This document shows positions 1-9,732 of a stretch of DNA of 64,000 nucleotides, in pieces. The first letter of the stretch is position 1; each line of letters starts with the position of its first letter. Below the pieces are notes generated by a model. That model was not told where the DNA came from, did no database searches, and was given only the letters and a program-made list of their open reading frames with translations. Both the position numbers and the translations under genes were made by a program. This DNA comes from Oxytricha trifallax (lineage: Eukaryota; Ciliophora; Spirotrichea; Sporadotrichida; Oxytrichidae): positions 1 to 64,000 of the forward strand of contig ARYC01017767.1 of assembly GCA_000711775.1 (NCBI GenBank), in the 5' to 3' direction.

Positions 1-1500
1 ATTTAATTAAAGATTATTTCAGTACTATTTATGAATGTACTTTGTGGTATGATAAGTTCTCTTTGACCATACCTGCTTTTCCAGTATATGAATACATTTT
101 GAACTGTCAGTTCCTTGACGTAGTCATCTAGCATCCATAATATGTCATCATAGCCCTATTCTTTAGCTTCCTGAACTGTTGTTCACTGATAAAAATAATA
201 TTATCCCCCTACAACCAAAAACAATTTTATCATGGATTACTATTAAATGTAAATCTGTTGGTAGTAGAGACCCCAAATTTCCACTGAGTCTTAGTCTTCC
301 ATGTCCCAGTGGCCAACTTTTGACCACGTTACTCGAGCACTTAACTTTTAAGTCAGATTCATCGATTATAGTTGGATTTACTATCGCATATAGCTTAGTC
401 TCTTAACTTGACTTTATTCCTAATACCTTTTATAAATAACAATTATATCCAGCAACATACTATATATTTATCTAAATTGTAATATCATCAAATACCTTAT
501 AAGTAGAGATGTGGACTAATCTCACGTATAGTTGTGGCTTTAATTTTTTTCTATCTAGTCGGCTTTCGTCATCAATTCCAATAGTAATTAATCTCAATAA
601 ATGATGAAGATATAATTAAGCGCATGTTTAATATATAAGATTCCAATCAATGACTTGAGTTTATTGCCTAAACGATCCTGATGAAAATCTATCTTGTCTA
701 TTTGCGGGAACCATTTGTACTCCAGCTTTATCAACTCACCCAAACACTTCATCAGCTCATTTTTATCAATATTTTTAATTTAATTAATATAAAAATTCAA
801 TTCTTTTAGAGTTAATACTATCATATAATTAGTATATTATAAAGGTGAACTATTTTAAGGGTAAAGAAATATTTAGATCAAGAAATAATATATAAAAATA
901 TATATAAATTTATCAAAGAGTGGCATATCTAGATAATCAGCCGAATCATAAAAGCTCTGCAGCGTATCCTCAACCCTGAAAGCCTAAGCAACTCCAGATT
1001 CTTTATTCTGATAGACGGAGAGCCCTTCGAAATGATTTATTGCATAGTGCAAACATGAAGCAGTTGTGTGCACTGGGAAGGGAGCGTATGGCGTTATCTT
1101 TGGTTTTTGCCAACCGCCTAATTCCAGGCTGTAGTCCACTTGAAACATGTGATCACTGAAGTTCATACCAAATTGATTTATGTTGATTAAAAATAAAGGA
1201 TTGATTACTATGTTGTGATTTTGAAAGAGTTCTTTTGATAAGCCATTTACAAAAACTATGTTTATAAAATTAATTGAAAATGGTCTAGATCACGTTTCTA
1301 ATTAGGATCAAATTTTGATTAACTAGCAACTTATATATCAAGGTCCTTAGCCTATAAAATAAGAGATTTAGCAACATATTGCTAGTAGAATTCATTAATA
1401 ATTACCAAAAAAGATGGGTAAATTCTTCCTTTAAAAGCTTGAGCAGGGGCAGCTGACGAAGCTTATCTTTAGGATATCTTTTGAAATAGCTAAAAGCACC
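1..1500 (-). CDS. BCAT: Branched-chain amino acid aminotransferase, interrupted and cut by window start
   Basis: PLP-dependent transamination of Leu, Ile and Val is the family role. The gene is linear on the minus strand in separate blocks. A possible N-terminal block is near 1460-1410 (CSSFQRKNL, like the SSFK..L start of BCATs). Block 1185-935 carries FGMNFSDHMF, GGWQKPKITPYAPF, CLHYAINHFEGL and the stretch ending SADYLDMPLFD. Block 755-670 has CLGELIKLEYKWFPQ, 570-500 has QLYVRL, 335-245 has SWPLGHGRLRLSGNLGS, and 182-1 has QGYDDILWMLDDYVKEL then NVFIYW. Order and spacing match class IV aminotransferases. TAG/TAA codons inside blocks read as Gln. At the expected PLP-lysine position (K.GGNY in the family) the codon at 289-291 reads Arg, so the copy may be inactive. 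The C-terminus lies outside the window and the start is not certain. Confidence 0.8.
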
Positions 1501-1952
1501 TATTCTTCAAGAAAATGAAAATATAAATCAAAGTTACTTTTGTTATATAAAAGCGTTTAAGATTTTGCATAGAATTAATTTGGTTTTTTAATTAACTTAT
1601 AACATCAAATTCTACTATATAATTGATTCATGAAATTTCTTTTAGATAGAGCTAAGCATTTTAATTCAAAATAAAATACAAGATGTAGGAATTCACAAAA
1701 TCATATTAATAGATATATTATTCAATTGATTAGGGATTCAGATTTTATATACACTTTGAGAATATTTGATCCAAGAAATTTATATATAATATCTTGACAT
1801 AAATAATCAGATCCTATTTTAGTATATCTCCTAGAATCAAATATTCTTTTTCAAATTATTGAACAAGTCAATAGTATTTTTTATATTGAAATTATTAGAA
1901 TTTAAATAAGTTCTATAATCTTGTCTATACTTTAATAATTTTATTAATAAAA

Positions 1953-4900
1953 ATGGAACTATTACTTCACTAAAGTTTAGCGCATTACCCAAATCCCTTA
2001 CTAACCAGCCCAATTGATTTTTTCAATTAATTTTTGTCTTCAGTTGACACAGCTTTCAAAGGCATCTACAAGTGGTCAGGCTTCACCTTTGGTTTTAAAT
2101 TTATGAAAATAAAAGTAATATTAAATTTAAAAATACATTTTTGCATTTAATTTATTATTGAATATAATATCAATTACGTAGATTGATATTATAATTAAAT
2201 ATAGTTTAGGAGGGATAATCCTAGACATATTATTCATTTTATCAGTCACTAATAAGTTCTATTGGGGTTTAGTACAGCAAATCATTTGAGATGCAAATGG
2301 TACACTAATCTTCGCAGCTGTCATCCTCTATGGTTATGCAATAATTGAGACACCCAATATTTCAATATGTAATTTATATAATAATTATTTACTAAAATTA
2401 TTTACATTTACATAAATTCTTGTATTTCTAGTATGATTCCAATTAAAATAAAATTCATAATATAAATATAATTAAATATATTTATGTGATAACATAATGC
2501 TGTGCTTTTTAAGCGCAATTGATGATGGTTATCTTCAACAATATTAATACAAAAATGTATTGTAAATATAGAATTGACATAAATATTTAAAACTATTCTA
2601 TTTTATAAATATGAATGGTTGAAATCAGTGGTAGAGCTTTTAACAATAATCTAAGTTGGTTTTGCTTTTGTTGCTGTGATTTTGCCTGTATATCTTATTG
2701 GACTTGGCTAAGAGAATAATAGCATTATAAATTATTTTATAATAAATTTCTATACATTAAACTTATAATTTTATAATAACATATTTACTGATTATAGATA
2801 ACTTATTAAAAATAGCAATAATTAACTGTACTATATCACCCCAGCATTAACTTTCAATTTGGGTCCTCAGTGGCTGTTTTACTTATATGTGCAGAAGTTA
2901 TTTTAAGTGTGAAAAAGATAAAAAATCAACCACGACATTTAAAATTTATTGTAAATTATACGTAAAGTTAAAAAATAATGGAAACATCAGCTTATTTGGT
3001 GATATAGAATAATTGAAGAATGAGAATAGTATTTATATACTTTCTATTGTGAAATATTGAATTTAATTTATTGAAAAATATCATATTAACTAAATCCTAG
3101 TCTATTTGTTATAATGAGTCTTATAATTCTTTAAAAATAATAATGTGGATTTTTAGTAATTATTATCTCGAAACTGATTTAAATTTGATTAACAGTAGAT
3201 CTATAATTAATTTTGCATATTTTATATCCTCGTTATGATTAATTAAATAATTTAATTTATCTTATAAGAAATTATAGTAATATAAGAATATAATCTTAAC
3301 ATGGCTAAATCAGATAATTTCGATCTCTTCCAGTGGATTTACATTCACAAATTAAAATTAAAAATGAGTGAGTGATTACAAATGTTTCTTAGAATTTAAA
3401 TAATTTGATTAGTTTGACATCACTGGGATTAATAACTTTTATACTCTTTACGAAGTAGTACTTCAAATACTACCCTAATATAAAAAATTACTTCGCTCAG
3501 ACATCCATTGTCTTTATAAACTTGAGACAATTATAATTGTTAATTTACATATTAGTAATTTAGTTCACATATGCAAAGGACTAACTATATAATATTTGTA
3601 GTTTAGTTCTGAGTTTCCTAGCAGAATTAGTTTTGAAGGCTATAGCACTTCTTGGAGTGGAATATATAAATATAATTATTATTTATAAGATTATTAACAA
3701 ATTAATGGGTTTAACTATAGAATTTTCTAAATTAAACATAAATAATATATTAATAGGAGTAGAGATAAGAGGCAAAAAGTTTGGGGATTATGTTGATAAC
3801 CAGGACTTATATATGGACGATACACTGCTATGCTGCTATAATTTATCTAATCAGGCACCTGACTATCTATTGGTTATGGGAGTTCTCCTGCTTCAGATAA
3901 AATGGGGTAGAATTCCACAACTATATAGTTTATAGCATTATTTATATGTTATTGAACCACTCAGCTCGATGATATGCTTACAGCATAGCTAATATTGAAT
4001 GTTATTTATTGATTGCATTCAACTGTCTACAAATAAAACTCGGTGTCTTATTGAAGTAATTTATCTACCTGGGGTTTGGACTGCTCTTCTTCCTGATAAT
4101 TGTGGCTTGCATTGCTGAGGTGCATCAGTCCTGCCCGCATATCTTAATTAAAGAGAGACACTTCGGCAATGATTCATTTGACATTGCACTCTACTCCTTT
4201 TATGCTGGCATGCTGATTTCCATTGACCTCGGTTTCTAATTAAATTTAAATAATAATCTATTTATTGCATTTTTATGATGAAAAACTGGAATTCATTAAA
4301 ATCTCTTTAGACATTATATGGTATAATATTTGCAATTATTTAAATGAAATAAGTGTTTCTTAATGACTGGGATAGGAATGAAAATATATTACACCAAGCG
4401 AATTGCGTAAGAGCATCTATAAATACTTCCAAAGAAAATGATTATAACATCTTGTGAAATAATGAGGAAGAAGTTATTTGCTACATTTGTGGGACTGGTA
4501 ATTTCAAATTAATTCACTAAAAACCAATTCTCAATTAATCATTAATAATTATAATTTGGTAGTATTTACTACTTTGAGAGTGGTTATCGTATTCAAGTAA
4601 TTTTTAGCACCAGAGACTCCTGACTTCAATTTTGGATTACTAGAGAAGCCTAATATAATTAATTAAATAATTTGATTAATAAATCCCAGATTACTATATT
4701 ATCAAATAGGCTTTGTATATAGCTTAAAAATTATATTGTTATGTTTTTTATAACTTGATCTCTTTGTTGCAAGCATTAATTGCAATCTTCTATATTGGAC
4801 TATTAGGGAATCTAATTAAATTACAACTTATGGCTTTGGATCTCGAACAAAGAGCAGAATTATTCCCTGAAGAGTAATTTGAAGATAAAATCATATGCAT

Positions 4901-7300
4901 TTTTAAATTCATTAAAAAATACCATCAACGTTTATATTTAGAAGATAGAGAAGGGAGATTTTAAAGGAGAGCGTTGACAACCATATAGGAACTTGATCAT
5001 GAGTCAGACACCTCCAGTATGATGTCTTAGACAGATTTCGATGATTAAATGCAAAATACTAAGAAATTCCCATCTATTCGAAATTATATAATGTTAAGTA
5101 ATTATTTCATAATTCGCTATTTTTCCTATATAACTCTATAGATATCTTTAATTGGAATTATGAAAATTATATTATCTGTCGGCTTTATACGATCAAAATC
5201 TAAATTATTGAAATTTCAGGAGTAATAAGAATTAATTAGAAAAATCAGTGAATATAACAAATAGCCACCCAATTTCTCATTTTAATATATTGTCTGTTAT
5301 TTTTAGCAAAATCCAAATTGAAAATTTAAAAGAGAATTAAGTAGAAATTAAACTAATTTTCTATAAATTATATATTTCTCATATTAATCGCAATAATAAC
5401 AGATTAGCTCATAAGTAAGCTACAACAATTAATATATAGAATCTAAGAATAGTGGATCAAGCAAAGAAAATTTACTAAGCAAAGATTACTAAAACAATTC
5501 ACAGTATAGACCTAGAAAATATAGCAATAACATCCAAGATATTGTTTTTTAACTTATTAAATAATTAAACAATTTAATAATGGAAAATTATTTACTATTA
5601 ATTGATATGAATTGTTAAATTTAATAATCGCGTATTATTTTTTCTGATATCTTACTAATTCGTTCATAATTTATATTTAATTACTTTTCTTGCAATAGCG
5701 ATGATTAACAATAAAATAACTTAAACACTCCTAATAGAATATACCCTACTCTAAGTCCTTCTTCTAGATAGTAGTAATACGAGTAGCAGTAATTAACGCA
5801 TGCATCTTCTTAATTATAATATGGAACCTAAATCAACACTATCGAGAGACTGTCAACCAGCAAGACTTTTCAGGTTGATGAGTTCAGTCCTTATTTAATT
5901 TCCTCACCTGGAGGAATCAATGTATAAAAGTAGTAGATATTTAACTAGTTTAAATGCTCAATTTATTGTATAATTAGATCTATAAATTTAATTAAAAATA
6001 ATGATAGAGACTCTTCTCAATACAGAGATCTTAATTACTTAGATCATAGCATCAAAATTTAGATTATATAAAATTTCAATTTGAATTTCATATTAATTTA
6101 TTCTATGAATTAAAAAAATTGAAACAGATATTAATAGTTCAAGGTGAAATAAGTTTCTAATATTTACAGACCAAAATTCATAATAAAACACTTAAAAAGC
6201 CAAATTTAAAAATACAGCACCGAGAAGACACCTAGAAATTTATATATTTCTGAATCATAATAATTATAATATAAAATCTATCTTTCCCATATATTATAGA
6301 GCATTTAGAGCAATAAAAGTAAATATAAAATTTACTTCAATTTATTTATATTTTAAAATGTCAGTTATGCAGGCAATTTTTTATTAAAATAATCATTTAC
6401 AATTTCTATTATCTTAAAATTTAGTATAAAATTTATTTTACAATAAAAAATAATTACAATAATACTTTCACGATAATATAGCTTAAAACATAAATGATTT
6501 TTCTATCAAATTAAAAAACCTATTTAAGATAAGGTATATTTATATATTTATTTTATTACAATAATGCGATTAAGTAATAGCAGCTGACTTAATCATATAT
6601 ATTATATATATTAACAAAATATAAACTATTGAAATTTTTATGAGGAACAAGAGTAGCTTATAATAATATATATTTATAAAAACATATTATTATACAATTT
6701 TTAGCTTTTTCGATCAATTCAACGAAGATGAACTTTTTTAATTCAAAAATTCAACGAATTAAAATCTTACAGATAATTTATCAAATGAATATTGCAGATA
6801 AAGTATTATAAATAATTTATTTCTATTTATAGATCAATATTTGAAATTAAATCGAACTATGTCAAATTTAAGAATGGATTTTATTGTGTGGCTCTTGTAT
6901 AGTAATAAAATTAATACAAAATTTTTAATTAATAAATGTAAATTTAATTTAGTATGCTTATTATAAATTTAAAATTGGGCATAGGAGAGAATACTTAGGA
7001 TCTAAATAGAAGTTTATTAATATTTTTATTTATTTAAATCTTAAGAAATTATTTCATTATTTCATCTTTTATAATTAAATAGCGAGCAAAAAATAGAAAA
7101 ATACAGATAATAAAAATATAACAAATCATAGAGACTCTCAGTAAGTTGTTATTAATAAGGAAGATCAGATTAATTAAAGGTAAAAAGCTAAAATTAAAGA
7201 AAAAATTGAATGCAACTTCGATTACCTGCTACCTCTATAATCAAATCAATAATAATTTACCAGCAACTAAAATTAAGATCCAATATTATATATAAAAGTA
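1953..7300 (+). CDS. Large polytopic membrane protein with Q/N/S-rich tail, interrupted
   Basis: I do not recognise the family. An ATG at 1953 opens MELLLHQSLAHYPNPLL and the frame runs to about 2100 (FKGIYKWSGFTFGFKF). Later blocks are hydrophobic: NGTLIFAAVILYGYAIIE (about 2296-2349), VGFAFVAVILPVYLIGLG (2656-2712), TPALTFNLGPQWLFYLYV (2838-2891), DYLLVMGVLLLQIKW (3859-3903), and 4073-4225 with LLFFLIIVACIAEV and ALYSFYAGMLISIDLGF. Block 4826-5090 is charged (DLEQRAELFPEEQFEDK, then acidic and Ser-rich). Blocks 5688-5950, 6010-6060, 6205-6330, 6705-6790 and 7080-7290 are soluble and rich in Q, N and S. They fit a cytosolic tail but could belong to a second gene. Intervening DNA is AT-rich and non-coding. 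The C-terminal end is not located. Confidence 0.5.
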
Positions 7301-8680
7301 ATTTTTATGGTATGATTGATATTTTTATTCAATTATAAGGTTTTAATAATATTAATAAGTAGCTAGATAATATAAGAAAATACAAAAAAATAGGCTAAAT
7401 AATAAATCATTGATAATTTAAATAATAGGCCACTTTAAGATCAATTAATATTAAATATTTCAGCCACAACTCTTTTTTAATTTATATAATTTTTATAAAA
7501 TAACTATAAAAAATTAATTTAAAATGATATAATATAGGATATTATGGAATAAAAATAGTTATCAAACTAATAATTATAATGTAATGCTAAAAATAAATTT
7601 TATTAAAAAATGGTAATATCCTTCATTTTTATTGTATCATTGCATTATTGAATCCTTATAACTACTATTTGTTGCAAAAATAACTAAGAAATTTCTATAT
7701 TTTATAGAGATAAAATGCAAATATTATTTTGAATCTATATCTTACTCAGATTAGTATTTAAGATTATATTTAATTATAATCTTTAAAAACCTGCCAAATA
7801 ATAATATTAATAATTTTTAATTATAACTAAACTATCGACAATTTATCACCAAAATTAAAATCAATTTATAATTATATACAATTTTTTATTATAAACTCCA
7901 ACTATATAAAAAAGAATAAGATGCAAAACTGAAAATTATAGAAATCAAGATTTAACAAAATGTTGTAAGGAAAATATATTGTAAAAACAAGGGTAAATTG
8001 AGGAGATTGATGTTGAATTTTGCCACTTAAAAACTATTAAATCTAAGCATAATAGATAAATTAAGGGTTTTTAAATAATTATATATTACTAAAATTCAAA
8101 CTACTAATAAATGATAAAGTTTGTTTTCAATGAATAAATTGCAGTAGTGTATATAAATTAAAAACGATTCATTTTATAAAGTTATAATGAAATATTTTTT
8201 TAAAAATATTTTTTGAATAAAAATATTATTGTTATATAGGATAGTATAAATTCTGAATATTTTCCTTTGAATAAATAAATAATTAAAAATCAATTAAAAG
8301 TTATTGTTTTTAAATTATTTCACTGAAAAAGTTAAGAATTAAAATATATATACTGATTCTCTCCAAATAAATTAAATATTTTAAATTAATGATTCCTAAA
8401 AATAATTGTAATCTAAAAATAATATGCTTTCAGTTTTCATATTCTATTTTCTTATTACAAATAATTTAAGTTTCATTTTAAAGAGGGGGAAAATATACTA
8501 TAAATTTCTTGAACACAATAATTATATAAAATTTGAGTAATAAGTTATTAATAATCTGTATTTTATTTGAAATTTTACAATTCCAATAGCTACTCAAGTT
8601 CAAATTATATTATTGATAAATTAAGGCCCTTTGTGATAATATTATAAAATTTATTTTTTTATCTATAAATTTAATTGATA
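7300..8680. other. AT-rich non-coding stretch
   Basis: No conserved coding block, RNA gene or inverted repeat recognised on either strand. Probably intergenic germline-limited DNA between the membrane-protein gene and the kinase start. Confidence 0.4.
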
Positions 8681-9131
8681 ATGGACTTGGATGATAATTT
8701 GAAATTCGTTGAGACACTAGGAAGCGGAGCTTATGGTGAAGTGTTTTTAAATAACAATGATAATAAAGAAAATAATAATAATCTTAAAATATAGATTTAA
8801 TTTGTTTGAGGTTGCGAAAGAAATCGATGATTAAGAATAGAGATTTGCAATTAAAGCTATTTTAAAACAAAATAAATATATAATTTTAGACAATCATAAG
8901 TTTAACACACCCGATTTTCTCTAAGAGTTGGAGAAACCGAAACATAAAAGAGCATTAAAAATTATTTTTATAAAGTTTGCCAAATGATAAGCTTGTATAA
9001 ACATTGTTGAATTTCTTCATAAAAGTTGGACTAATTATAGAATATGCCCTGATCTCAACTTTGAAATGTAGATACTATTGGAACTATACAACCAAAGTAA
9101 ATAATCTTTATATTTAGAAGAGATTTTGTGA
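8681..9131 (+). CDS. Protein kinase N-lobe (first of two)
   Basis: ATG at 8681 begins MDLDDNLKFVETLGSGAYGE, containing the glycine-rich loop GSGAYGEV. After two inserts the frame gives AKEIDDQEQRFAIKAI (the AIK lysine of beta-3), an alpha-C region DFLQELEKPKH, then NIVEFLHKSWTN and a hinge-like FEMQILLELYNQS, ending at TGA near 9131. The first insert (8742-8802, pointer TGTTT) could also be read as a GT-AG intron. The second (8859-8882, pointer ATTTTA) is only 24 bp. The KPKH to NIVEF junction does not join in frame with the repeats I can see, so a further insert or a frameshift is present. The W after NIVEFLHKS resembles PEK/WEE-type kinases. It may be a truncated gene or the N-lobe of the downstream C-lobe. 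Confidence 0.6.
8742..8802 (+). other. IES, pointer TGTTT (61 bp)
   Basis: TGTTT occurs at 8742-8746 and 8803-8807. Removing 8742-8802 joins GAAGTGTTT to GAGGTTGCG in frame, giving GEVFEVAKEI. A GT-AG intron over nearly the same span would also keep frame, so the type is not proven. Confidence 0.55.
8859..8882 (+). other. Very short IES, pointer ATTTTA (24 bp)
   Basis: ATTTTA occurs at 8859-8864 and 8883-8888. Removal joins AAAGCTATTTTA to GACAATCAT and continues in frame into the alpha-C helix region. Confidence 0.6.
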
Positions 9132-9732
9132 TCTAAGAAAAAAAAGGAAAAATACCTTACCTGTAAATTTGGAAAGGATATTTTGTTTTCGAGTAATAAA
9201 TCATAAGATATTCACTAATTAACCAGTTTTTTTCTTTTTATATCGATTCTCCACATGTGAATTTGACTAAAAATTAAAATAACTAAAAGGAAGAGCTTTT
9301 TATTTATAGTGCTGTCACCACGTATCATATAATTTATTGAATGAGTTGATTTGATACTAATTTAGCATAAAAAAGGGATATGATTCAATTATTTTAGGTT
9401 ATTATTAATAATAACAATCTTAAGATTTTAAATTTTATAGAATATCAAGAATTGATTTAAGATAAATAAAATTATTTTTAAGTTTAAAATTTTTTTAAAA
9501 AGATTAATTAGGAAGTAATAGATTTAATGATTATTATTATATATTAGCTATGAAAAAATGTAAACTAGCAATTGAATACTCAAGATTTTCTAATATAAAT
9601 GAATTATTTTTAAGGTTCCTTAAGTCTATAAAGCAATTATTTTGAATAGAAACTATTATAAATATTATAAATCATTAAATTCTATAAAATTGTAAATCAA
9701 AAGATTTTAATAATATTTATAATTTTTTGTAT

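Noticed and set aside
179-406. 75-codon plus-strand open frame
   Set aside because: Antisense to aminotransferase blocks whose minus-strand reading is conserved.
3633-3935. 100-codon plus-strand open frame taken as a complete gene
   Set aside because: Only the last third (about 3800-3905) looks coding, and it fits as one MDS of the polytopic membrane protein; the first part is low-complexity.
8741-8810. GT-AG intron instead of IES in the first kinase insert
   Set aside because: Possible for this one insert, but the later kinase inserts lack GT-AG ends and have clear pointers, so the IES reading is preferred.
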